Origin: Candidatus Poseidoniaceae archaeon
GTDB taxonomy: Archaea > Thermoplasmatota > Poseidoniia > Poseidoniales > Poseidoniaceae
Direction of reading: 5' to 3'
DNA: 8,953 nucleotides
NCBI GenBank assembly: GCA_030741455.1
Contig: JASLVI010000015.1
Location: 11,717-20,669, forward strand
Below, piece after piece: positions 1 through 6,463 of the stretch; position 1 is the first letter of the stretch; each line of letters starts with the position of its first letter. The position numbers and the translations under genes were made by a program. The notes beneath the pieces are model-generated. The model did not search any database, was not told the DNA's origin, and saw only the letters and a program-made list of their open reading frames with translations.

Positions 1-246
1 GAAAAAATGCTGGAGGGATGGGTTGCTTCTGAGGAAGAAAGCGATCGAAATCGAATGATTCGTAATGCTTCTTTAATCAAAACACATGGCTTTCATGCCA
101 TCGTTTGTCTTATGGCACGAGGTGTTGGAGAAGCGACAGCTCAGCGTATTCTCCGTAAAGGCCACAACAACAACATCGATAGTTTGCTTCAATCGATTCA
201 TCATGCAGAAATTGAATACGCTCGGACCCGCCGATTTTGGGGCTAA
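1..246 (+). CDS. C-terminal end of a probable Lhr-type DEAD/DEAH-box helicase (partial)
   Basis: The reading frame is open from the first base of the window and ends with TAA at 244-246, giving the last 81 residues of a longer protein. The tail contains a helix-hairpin-like piece (ARGVGEATAQRILRK), then a helix ending in EIEYARTRRFWG. From memory of the family, archaeal Lhr (large helicase-related) proteins finish in this way: a short ARGIG..TA.RIL motif followed by an AE..YARTR.FW terminus. Lhr proteins are ATP-dependent 3'-5' helicases involved in nucleic-acid repair or remodelling. The helicase core itself lies upstream of the window, so the ATPase motifs cannot be checked. The ATG at 7 is an internal methionine and not a start. 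The stop codon directly abuts that of the convergent deaminase gene. Another helicase with a similar C-terminal tail is possible. Confidence 0.6.
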   Translation, partial: EKMLEGWVASEEESDRNRMIRNASLIKTHGFHAIVCLMARGVGEATAQRILRKGHNNNIDSLLQSIHHAEIEYARTRRFWG

Positions 247-720
247 TCACTTAAATTCAACATTTCGAAGTTTGATACCTGCTTCTTTCATCATGTTTGT
301 TGAGCGGGTAAAATCCTCCATCCATCGTTCAGGGATGTCGTCTGTGCCTGCATAGACCACTTCGACAATTCCTGCCTGAATCAAGGAACGGGCGCAACGT
401 GTGCAAGGAGGCCACGTTACGTAGGCAGTACAATCTTTGAGTGAAACACCTACACGTGCTGCATGCATAATCGCATTCTCTTCTGCATGGCAAATCAGAG
501 GATATTTTTCTTCTCGATCGGCTAAACGTTCTTCTGAATCCTCAATACCTCGTGGAAATCCATTGAAACCTGTCGAACGAATTTCGCGGTCTGCTCCAAC
601 AACAACACATCCAACTTTCGTTGAAGGGTCTTTGCTCCACAAACTAATGTGATTTGCCAATTCAAGGAATCGTACATCCCACTTTGAACCCATCTTGACC
701 AACTCGGGGTTAGACTTCAT
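247..720 (-). CDS. dCMP deaminase (deoxycytidylate deaminase family)
   Basis: Zinc-dependent deaminase of 157 residues that converts dCMP to dUMP, the precursor for thymidylate. The family signature is clear. The N-terminal helix has KWDVRFLELA followed by WSKDPSTKVG. The zinc ligand and proton-shuttle motif HAE lies at residues 78-80 (in ICHAEENAIMHAA), and the second motif PPCTRC supplies Cys106 and Cys109. Length matches the family. The frame stays open upstream to 798, but that extension lies wholly inside folC and has no family resemblance. I place the start at the ATG ending at 720, which overlaps the folC stop by 11 bases. The next ATG (693, MGSKWD) is an equally plausible start, since many relatives begin just before KWD. 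It is the second gene of a folC-deaminase transcript, probably translationally coupled. Allosteric regulation by dCTP/dTTP cannot be judged. Confidence 0.9.
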   Translation of the reverse strand: MKSNPELVKMGSKWDVRFLELANHISLWSKDPSTKVGCVVVGADREIRSTGFNGFPRGIEDSEERLADREEKYPLICHAEENAIMHAARVGVSLKDCTAYVTWPPCTRCARSLIQAGIVEVVYAGTDDIPERWMEDFTRSTNMMKEAGIKLRNVEFK

Positions 721-1990
721 CCCTTTGAGCCTTTGCAGGAAACATTTCCATATGTTCTGAACCCCACAATCCCATTGCATCGTACATTTCACCGACAAGG
801 TAGAGCGATCCGATTACGATTGTGAACGTAGGACGTCGTTCTATCAACAATCGATATGATGCTTCTGCATCCTCACATGCATGGACTTCACACCCTCTGG
901 GCCAATCAAGTTCCTGCAATGTATTGATTGGAACGCCAGAGTATCGACCATGCTGTGGTTTGGTTAGAACGATGTCTTGAGGAGGATGCTTGTGGCAAAG
1001 ATCGACCAATGGTTGGCTAAACGCGTGCAAATCGTATTGTGGTGTACATCCAAAAACAAGCGTCCAGTTTGGATGTTGTTCAATTCGATCATTGAGTTGA
1101 GGCAATATTCTTGCTAGCCCACTTGGGTTATGTGCTGCATCAACAAGCATCGACGTTTCCCATTCTGTTGGAATTTCTTGGAGCCTTCCTGGCCACCTTA
1201 GGTTACGAACTGATGCTTCCAATCCATCGGTAGTGAGATTGAACCATGCAAGGGCTGCCTTTGCAAGAAGAACCGCTTCTTGTTGAAACGAGGCCTCATT
1301 TGGTATTTCGATCCAACTCAGGGGTGCAGGTCCAAATGCTTCGCCGAGTTCCTTCCTGCCAGCATTCGTTGCTTCAAATTCGATAGCTGATATGGCATCT
1401 CCATCGTTAGTTTGTCGAACGAACAATGGTTTTCCTGGTCGAGCAATCGCTGCCTTTTCGGCGGATATTTCAGCCAATGTGTCTCCGAGAATATCTCGAT
1501 GCTCGAGACTGAGTGATGTGATGATTGCAGCATCTGCAGGAAGGATTCGAGTTGCATCATAGCGCCCACCTAATCCCGTTTCAACAATGAAAAAGGATGC
1601 TTGTTCACGATGAGCAGAGAGACAAGCGACAAGAAACGTAATCTCAAAAAACGTTAGTTTGAGGTCCAATTCCAATTCTACCGCTTGTATTTGCAGTAAG
1701 CATTGATCAAATGTGTGTGCATCAATAGGCTGACCATTGATTCGAATACGCTCCTCTTCTCGAACGAGATGCGGTGACGTGAACATCACCGTTGATTTAC
1801 CGAGATGATTCAGATGGACTGCAAGCGTTGCACAAAGCGTTCCCTTCCCGTTGCTTCCGGCAACATGAACAATTGTACTCTCATACGGAGATTGAAGCAA
1901 TGTTTCATGGGCCGAAAATACACGTTCAAGTCCAAGTTCCATGCCTCGCTTCTTGCTTTCAGCAAGCCATTGACGGATGTTGGACGACAT
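710..1990 (-). CDS. folC: Folylpolyglutamate synthase / dihydrofolate synthase (FolC)
   Basis: Mur-ligase-family enzyme of 426 residues that adds glutamate to folates (and, in bifunctional members, to dihydropteroate) using ATP. Visible in order: an N-terminal GLERV segment; the P-loop HVAGSNGKGT (Lys49); SPHLVREEERIRING, which fits the folate/omega-loop region; FFEITFLVA; ETGLGGRYDAT; the SLEHRDILG motif with the metal-site histidine; AEKAAIARPGKP, which contains the lysine carbamylated in Mur ligases; and the C-terminal-domain hallmark DAAHNP at 284-289. This covers the full family length. The frame allows starts at 2023, 1999 and 1990. I chose 1990 because GAGGT lies just upstream, though only 2 bases away, and MSSNIRQWL aligns with the usual FolC N-terminus. 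The ATG at 1999 has AAGG with a better spacing of 5. The gene heads a transcript with dCMP deaminase and is divergent from the protease gene. Whether it is mono- or bifunctional is not visible. Confidence 0.93.
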   Translation of the reverse strand: MSSNIRQWLAESKKRGMELGLERVFSAHETLLQSPYESTIVHVAGSNGKGTLCATLAVHLNHLGKSTVMFTSPHLVREEERIRINGQPIDAHTFDQCLLQIQAVELELDLKLTFFEITFLVACLSAHREQASFFIVETGLGGRYDATRILPADAAIITSLSLEHRDILGDTLAEISAEKAAIARPGKPLFVRQTNDGDAISAIEFEATNAGRKELGEAFGPAPLSWIEIPNEASFQQEAVLLAKAALAWFNLTTDGLEASVRNLRWPGRLQEIPTEWETSMLVDAAHNPSGLARILPQLNDRIEQHPNWTLVFGCTPQYDLHAFSQPLVDLCHKHPPQDIVLTKPQHGRYSGVPINTLQELDWPRGCEVHACEDAEASYRLLIERRPTFTIVIGSLYLVGEMYDAMGLWGSEHMEMFPAKAQRDEV

Positions 1991-2023
1991 CGACCTCATC
2001 CATGCCTTGTGGCTACTTCTCAT

Positions 2024-2070
2024 AGGTGTAGCGATGCGACGATTGTTCTGATAAACGTCGATGCGCTCAA
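2024..2070. promoter_or_regulatory. Divergent intergenic region with interrupted dyad and repeated heptamer
   Basis: This is the gap between folC (leftward) and the protease gene (rightward), so it should hold at least parts of both promoters. Seen directly: CGATGCG occurs twice, at 2032-2038 and 2059-2065. An interrupted inverted repeat is centred between 2048 and 2049: AGCG (2030-2033) pairs with CGCT (2064-2067), and CGACG (2037-2041) with CGTCG (2056-2060), giving 9 pairs of 12 per arm around a 14-base spacer. The centre is the most AT-rich part and includes GATAAA (2049-2054), a weak TATA-like element about 40 bases before the preferred protease start. Such an arrangement could bind a dimeric regulator controlling both directions. 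That is inference, and chance symmetry is possible in so short a region. Confidence 0.35.
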
Positions 2071-2085
2071 ATGTGGTTCATGTCT

Positions 2086-2092
2086 GGAGGTG
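2086..2092 (+). promoter_or_regulatory. Close-spaced Shine-Dalgarno that decides the protease start
   Basis: GGAGGTG is an exact complement of part of the archaeal 16S rRNA 3' tail. Its GGAGG core sits 4 bases before the ATG at 2095. The earlier in-frame ATGs at 2071 and 2080 have no such element. The spacing is short, so a leaderless start at 2071 stays possible. Confidence 0.5.
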
Positions 2093-2094
2093 GT

Positions 2095-4254
2095 ATGAGC
2101 GACGTCGGAGGGGACTTTCGCCGCCAACTCCCATCCATGATTGGGATGGCTGGTATGTTCGTTGCCACCATTTTCCTCGCAATGTACATTCGTCCTTGGT
2201 ACGATAGGGCAGGATTGCAAGCATTCGGTGAAGCAGGAGCGTCACAATTACGTTTTATTGCTCTTGAATTGTTGATGATTTTCATCTTCACAGCCGCTAT
2301 TTTGCTCCTTGCAAAATACAAGAAAGAATGGGTCATCAAATACGGAATTATGGGGATTCTCTTCATTGCACTCCTCTATGCAAGTATTCCGCTTGCACAT
2401 CAGATTATGGTCGATGACAGCGTTACGCCATTTGAGTACGAATCAACGGATGATGTCGATGCAGCCTATCTAACGGAAATCGGAATGGATCAATATCTCG
2501 ATTCGATACGAAGCAATGAGAGTGGAGAACTTGTCAATACCATTCGATTGATGCAATGGGGAAGCGAAGAGCCGCTGTGGACAACCGCCATTCCTCATGG
2601 AAACGTTACGTATGAATTCTCAGAACTCGTTGTTGTACCGGGGCCAACATCCGTAACCATCAACAATGGTGCACTGATTTACACACTCTCACTTTCGGAT
2701 GGAACCATTGAATCCACCTACAATTGTTTTGAATTCAACAGCCAAGGAGATGCTGTACCAATTATAGAAACAGGTTGCATTGTTGCTACAAAAACAGATG
2801 ATGCTCTGTACATTATTGATGCTGCAGAACGTTTGCATCGATACAATACCTTTGAGAATTCACCCGGTGTGATGACAAAGCAAGCAACTTGGCAATTGCC
2901 ATCTGAAATGAAAGTCATCGATGTTCTCGTTGAAGCTGAACTCCTTGATGATACGCACTTATTGTTAGTAAGTGAGAACTATGCAGGTGTTGTCCTTCTC
3001 GAACCCTCAATTGATGACCCTCCTAATCCACTCGGGCAAGATGTCTACAAGCCCGCTCAAATCCTTATACATGCTGAATCGGAAGCAGGTTTCTCAGCCC
3101 TCGATGTCGGCTACTCCAACGTTGCTGAAAAGCCGATGGATGAAGCAGATGAAGGTAAACAACTCATCGTTCTCGGAACAAATGATGGTGATGTCTTTGC
3201 TTGGTCGTATTCACCTCTTGAGAGTGAAGTCTTTGAAGTTGAATCCGCAGTAAGCCTCTACAATTTTGCTTCTGGTATTCGTGATGTTCGCTTAACAGAC
3301 ATCAATGCCGACGGCGAAACGGAACTGTTGATTACAACCGATAAGGATGCTCGCCTCCTTTACAAAGCATCCATGGTCCAGCGACTCATCATCGACGTCC
3401 CAGAAGGTGAAGATGTTGCTGTGACGTTTGGAGAAACGGTCCAAGACATTGAAAATGATACAATTCATTTCTATGCAACTGTGATTACATCAAGTTACCT
3501 TGGCGATGATGCGCAAATGGTCGGTTCATCCTATGCCACCTCTTCAGGTGTTGTTGATTCCACGATGTTCCTTGTTGGTGGACTCATCATTGAAGACATT
3601 CCAACCATCATTGGCCTTCTCTTCAGCCTCTTGTTGATGATTCTGCTTTACGTCCACAGTGAGTGGTATGTAGTCAATACGGTTGGAATACTCGTGGGAA
3701 GCGGTGTCATCGTCATGCTCGGTGTTTCCTTTGTTCCAACGCTGATCATGGTCTTCATGATCGCTGCGGCGGTGTATGATGCGTGGGCGGTGTACAAATC
3801 CAAACACATGCTCGATCTTGCTGATACGATGATGAATCTCAATCTTCCAATCCTGCTCGTTGCTCCTCAGGATTCTGATTATTCAATGCGTACAGAGCGC
3901 ACTACGGTGCATGATATCGATGATGAAGCTGAGGAGGTCCAGCCACAAATTCAGCGCGAACGTGTTGTTGCTAAGAGCAATGATGCAATGCTGATGGGAC
4001 TCGGTGATGTCATCTTCCCAGGTATGCTCGTTCTCTCAACACTGCAATACATCGGCGGTGATAATGGATTGATTATGGCGATGACGACCCTCGTTGGCAG
4101 TCTTATCGGTTATTCTATTCTGATGTATTACGTTGGTAAAGGACAGGCTCAAGCAGGATTGCCATTGCTCAATGGTGGAGCGATTCTTGGCTACATTGTT
4201 GGTGGTTTGTTCACAATAGGTATGGCGATGTTCCAGTTTAACATCAGTTTTTGA
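2095..4254 (+). CDS. Presenilin-homologue intramembrane aspartyl protease (PSH type) with inserted extracytoplasmic domain
   Basis: Membrane protein of 719 residues, read as a nine-helix presenilin/signal-peptide-peptidase-type protease. Helices 1-3 lie near 14-32, 52-75 and 79-106; helices 4-6 near 502-521, 525-545 and 546-564; helices 7-9 near 632-655, 660-681 and 689-714. The catalytic pair is Tyr561-Asp562 (VYDAWAVYKSKHM) in helix 6 and Asp638 in GLGD (635-638) at helix 7. GLPLLNGG (688-695) occupies the PAL position before helix 9. Archaeal PSH proteins share these motifs and cut membrane-embedded peptides. Between helices 3 and 4 sit about 380 hydrophilic, strand-rich residues (107-490) with propeller-like pieces such as LIVLGTNDGDVFAW and an FG-GAP-like calcium motif D402-N404-D406-G-E408. 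Charges at both ends of helices 1-3 (FRRQ, KYKKEW) put this insert outside the cell. The start at 2095 rests on GGAGGTG; 2071 and 2080 are alternatives. serS follows after 13 bases. Confidence 0.82.
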   Translation: MSDVGGDFRRQLPSMIGMAGMFVATIFLAMYIRPWYDRAGLQAFGEAGASQLRFIALELLMIFIFTAAILLLAKYKKEWVIKYGIMGILFIALLYASIPLAHQIMVDDSVTPFEYESTDDVDAAYLTEIGMDQYLDSIRSNESGELVNTIRLMQWGSEEPLWTTAIPHGNVTYEFSELVVVPGPTSVTINNGALIYTLSLSDGTIESTYNCFEFNSQGDAVPIIETGCIVATKTDDALYIIDAAERLHRYNTFENSPGVMTKQATWQLPSEMKVIDVLVEAELLDDTHLLLVSENYAGVVLLEPSIDDPPNPLGQDVYKPAQILIHAESEAGFSALDVGYSNVAEKPMDEADEGKQLIVLGTNDGDVFAWSYSPLESEVFEVESAVSLYNFASGIRDVRLTDINADGETELLITTDKDARLLYKASMVQRLIIDVPEGEDVAVTFGETVQDIENDTIHFYATVITSSYLGDDAQMVGSSYATSSGVVDSTMFLVGGLIIEDIPTIIGLLFSLLLMILLYVHSEWYVVNTVGILVGSGVIVMLGVSFVPTLIMVFMIAAAVYDAWAVYKSKHMLDLADTMMNLNLPILLVAPQDSDYSMRTERTTVHDIDDEAEEVQPQIQRERVVAKSNDAMLMGLGDVIFPGMLVLSTLQYIGGDNGLIMAMTTLVGSLIGYSILMYYVGKGQAQAGLPLLNGGAILGYIVGGLFTIGMAMFQFNISF

Positions 4255-4256
4255 GG

Positions 4257-4262
4257 GGTGAT
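4257..4262 (+). promoter_or_regulatory. serS ribosome binding site (GGTGAT)
   Basis: GGTGAT matches the complement of the archaeal 16S rRNA 3' end and lies 5 bases before the ATG at 4268. This decides against the TTG at 4262, which falls inside the site itself. It starts only three bases after the protease stop codon, so the two genes are probably co-transcribed. Confidence 0.65.
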
Positions 4263-4267
4263 TGGTA

Positions 4268-5557
4268 ATGCTTGATATTCATTTATTCCGAGAAGAGGTC
4301 GACAAAATACGTGCCGATCATGACCGACGTGGTATTCCACATGACAACATCGAGAAGGTGATTGAACTCGATACGCAGTGGAAACTAATGCTTCGTGAAA
4401 CCAATGAATTACGAAGGAAGAAGAATGAGGCTGCTCGAGGCATTGGAGCTGCAAAGAAGTCTGGCGATGAAGCCGAAGCACAACGTATTCTTTCCGAGGT
4501 TGCGAATCTTGGAGAGCAAATTTCAGAGATGGAAAAGAAGACAGATGCGCTTCTATCAGAACGAGATGCGATTCGTATGTCGATTCCAAACATCTTGCAT
4601 CCTGAAGTCCCATCGGGTGCTGATGAATCGGGTAATACGAAGCATTCTCTCCATGGAGAGAAGCCTTCCTTTGATTTTGAACCGAAGACCCATAACGAGT
4701 TAATCGATGAAAACAAATGGGTTGATTTGGAACGTGCTGCGAAGATTACTGGTAGTCGATTCTACTTTCTCAAGGGCGACCTAGCGCGTCTTGAAATGGC
4801 TTTACAAGCCTATGCAGTGGATTTTATTCAACAACGTGGGTTTACCTTCGTTCAACCTCCAGTGATGATGAATCGGGCTGCATACGAAGGTGTAACCGAT
4901 CTTTCGGACTTTGAGACGGTCATGTATGGTATCGATCCAGATGGTTACTACATGATTGCAACTTCAGAACACCCTCTTACTGCAATGTACATGCAAGAGA
5001 CGATACCAGAGGATCTTCTTCCGTTGAAAATCGTCGGCGTTTCATCTTGTTTCCGAAGAGAAGTTGGCGCTCATGGTCAATCAGACCGAGGAATCTGGCG
5101 AGTCCATCAATTTACCAAAGTTGAACAGATCATCATTGCAACACCTGAGACATCTTGGGAATTGCACGAAGAGTTGCTCCAGAATTGCGTTGACCTTTGG
5201 GATGCATTAGGCTTGCACTACGAAGTGGTCAACATCTGTACGGGCGATATGGGGACTGTTGCTGCACGAAAGTACGATCTTGAAGCGTGGTTGCCTGGTG
5301 CCAAAGCCTTCAAGGAAATCGTATCGTGTTCGAATTGTACCGATTATCAAGCGAATCGATTGGAGATCCGATACGGGACTCCTGGTCATCCGAATCAACC
5401 AATGGCCCACACACTCAACTCCACAGCGGTTGCAACATCTCGGGCACTGGTCGCCATTATCGAGCAAAATCAACTCGCAGATGGACGGGTTCGAATTCCT
5501 GATGTTTTGCAATCCTACATGCAAGGACAAGAGATTCTCGAGCCATGTCAATGGTAG
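4268..5557 (+). CDS. serS: Seryl-tRNA synthetase (common class II type)
   Basis: Cytoplasmic enzyme of 429 residues that charges tRNA-Ser (and tRNA-Sec where present) with serine. The N-terminus MLDIHLFREEVDKIRADHDRRG leads into a long charged antiparallel coiled coil (about 30-105), the arm that holds the tRNA variable loop. The class II core follows: TSEHPL (Thr232-Glu234), the serine-binding TxE motif; motif 2 FRREVGAHG (262-270) with WRVHQFTKVEQ; the substrate-loop segment SCSNCTDYQANR; and motif 3, HTLNSTAVATSRALVAIIE, with Arg392. The end (NQLADGRVRIPDVLQSYM) is typical. This is the widespread SerRS, not the zinc-dependent methanogen form. Length and motifs are complete. It sits 13 bases behind the protease gene with its own good ribosome binding site, so co-expression is likely, but a functional link is not implied. 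Confidence 0.97.
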   Translation: MLDIHLFREEVDKIRADHDRRGIPHDNIEKVIELDTQWKLMLRETNELRRKKNEAARGIGAAKKSGDEAEAQRILSEVANLGEQISEMEKKTDALLSERDAIRMSIPNILHPEVPSGADESGNTKHSLHGEKPSFDFEPKTHNELIDENKWVDLERAAKITGSRFYFLKGDLARLEMALQAYAVDFIQQRGFTFVQPPVMMNRAAYEGVTDLSDFETVMYGIDPDGYYMIATSEHPLTAMYMQETIPEDLLPLKIVGVSSCFRREVGAHGQSDRGIWRVHQFTKVEQIIIATPETSWELHEELLQNCVDLWDALGLHYEVVNICTGDMGTVAARKYDLEAWLPGAKAFKEIVSCSNCTDYQANRLEIRYGTPGHPNQPMAHTLNSTAVATSRALVAIIEQNQLADGRVRIPDVLQSYMQGQEILEPCQW

Positions 5558-5559
5558 TG

Positions 5560-5569
5560 TTAATAAATA
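5560..5569 (+). promoter_or_regulatory. TATA-like element upstream of the cyclotransferase gene
   Basis: TTAATAAATA is the most AT-rich stretch of the 45-base gap after serS. Its centre is about 38 bases before the ATG at 5603, so a start site some 25 bases downstream would leave a leader of roughly 13 bases. No B-recognition element is obvious. It may give the downstream gene its own promoter, or the gene may simply be read through from serS. Confidence 0.35.
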
Positions 5570-5580
5570 CTAAACAAGTA

Positions 5581-5596
5581 CTGCTCTTAGGAGCGG
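5581..5596 (+). promoter_or_regulatory. Small hairpin enclosing the Shine-Dalgarno of the cyclotransferase gene
   Basis: CTGCTC (5581-5586) can pair with GAGCGG (5591-5596) around a TTAG loop, six pairs including one G-T(U) wobble. The likely ribosome binding site AGGAG (5589-5593) spans the loop and the 3' arm, 9 bases before the ATG at 5603. In a transcript reading through from serS the site could be partly masked. A transcript begun from the nearby TATA-like element would start near the loop and lack the 5' arm. This is inference from a short stem. Confidence 0.3.
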
Positions 5597-5602
5597 AACA
5601 AA

Positions 5603-6463
5603 ATGACACAAAATCGACGTTATTTTGGCTATGGATCAAATCTCGACTGGGACGATTGGGTCGCCTTCTGTAGAAAGCACAATGCGAACCCTGACGGATT
5701 GATGGAACGAGCGCCTGCTTGGCTCGTTGAACATCATCTCAAGTTCCACTACTATTCTTCAGGTCGAAAGGGAGGAGCTGCAGACGTTGTTCCAATCAAT
5801 ACCTATCATGCAACACCTGGCGTACTGTTTGATGTTGATGAGGAAGCATGGACAACACTTGTTCGAAAGGAAGGCGCTCCAAACTACTACGAGGAAAAAG
5901 AAGTGCTTGTTATTGGAAGTGATGGAAGATTGCAGAAAGCGACAACATTCGTTGTTTGTAAGCATCGGCAAAAGGCTGACTTCGTACAACCGACGGATGA
6001 ATACCGACAATTAATTCATGATGGTTTGGAACATCGTGGCTTACCCACATTCGGTCTTGATCAAGCATTGCAGCATTCCTTCGACCAACCGACAATCAAC
6101 CACCTCTTTGTCTATGGAACCCTCATGTCTGGACAAGGTCGTTTCAATCAACTCGAGCCGTATGTTCGTTCTTCGACAAAAGGATGGACGAAGGGACAAT
6201 TGCATCATCTTGGTTCGTTTCCCGGTCTGAAATTAGACGAGGGGGTCGTTCATGGTGAATTGATCGAAATGCGTGATGTTGAGCAATGTCTTGAACGAAC
6301 CGATGGTATCGAAGGGTTCCGAGGCTTTGATCATCTGGACAATTTCTACAATCGAACGATTGTTCAGGTCCAAACCGAGCAAGGAGTGGTATGGGCATGG
6401 ACATATGTCTATGCACATGATGTTGATGAGGATTCAATCATTGAAGATGGGCGATGGAACTGA
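5603..6463 (+). CDS. Tandem gamma-glutamylcyclotransferase-like protein (GGCT domain + GGACT/AIG2-like domain)
   Basis: Soluble protein of 286 residues made of two domains of the cyclotransferase (BtrG-like) fold. Domain 1 (about 5-155) has the substrate loop FGYGSNL (8-14), then GVLFDVDEEAW and KEGAPNYYEEKEV, where Glu90 aligns by eye with the catalytic glutamate of GGCT. A GLP segment near the domain end is also GGCT-like. Domain 2 (about 165-286) restarts with LFVYGTLM (168-175), then GELIEM and IEGF, with Glu237 the candidate catalytic residue, followed by FYNRTIVQV and WAWTYVY, as in GGACT/AIG2 proteins. Members release 5-oxoproline from gamma-glutamyl or gamma-glutamyl-amine compounds; the substrate here is unknown. 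The ATG at 5603 is preceded by AGGAG at 9 bases. The stop abuts that of the convergent carrier-protein gene. The fold assignment is firm, the chemistry tentative. Confidence 0.82.
   Translation: MTQNRRYFGYGSNLDWDDWVAFCRKHNANPDGLMERAPAWLVEHHLKFHYYSSGRKGGAADVVPINTYHATPGVLFDVDEEAWTTLVRKEGAPNYYEEKEVLVIGSDGRLQKATTFVVCKHRQKADFVQPTDEYRQLIHDGLEHRGLPTFGLDQALQHSFDQPTINHLFVYGTLMSGQGRFNQLEPYVRSSTKGWTKGQLHHLGSFPGLKLDEGVVHGELIEMRDVEQCLERTDGIEGFRGFDHLDNFYNRTIVQVQTEQGVVWAWTYVYAHDVDEDSIIEDGRWN

Noticed and set aside
721..798. N-terminal extension of dCMP deaminase up to an ATG at 798
   Set aside because: It lies wholly within the folC reading frame, has no deaminase-like residues, and the family begins just before the KWD motif. 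Starts at 720 or 693 are better supported.
2095..4254. PQQ-dependent dehydrogenase or simple outer-surface propeller protein
   Set aside because: The propeller-like part is only the middle of the protein. The paired YD and GLGD motifs in membrane helices identify a presenilin-type protease.
4262..4264. TTG as the start of serS
   Set aside because: The TTG overlaps the GGTGAT ribosome site. The ATG at 4268 has correct spacing and gives the usual MLDI N-terminus.
4191..4716. Minus-strand open frames opposite the start of serS
   Set aside because: They are shadows of the charged coiled-coil arm of SerRS and have no independent start signal or motif.
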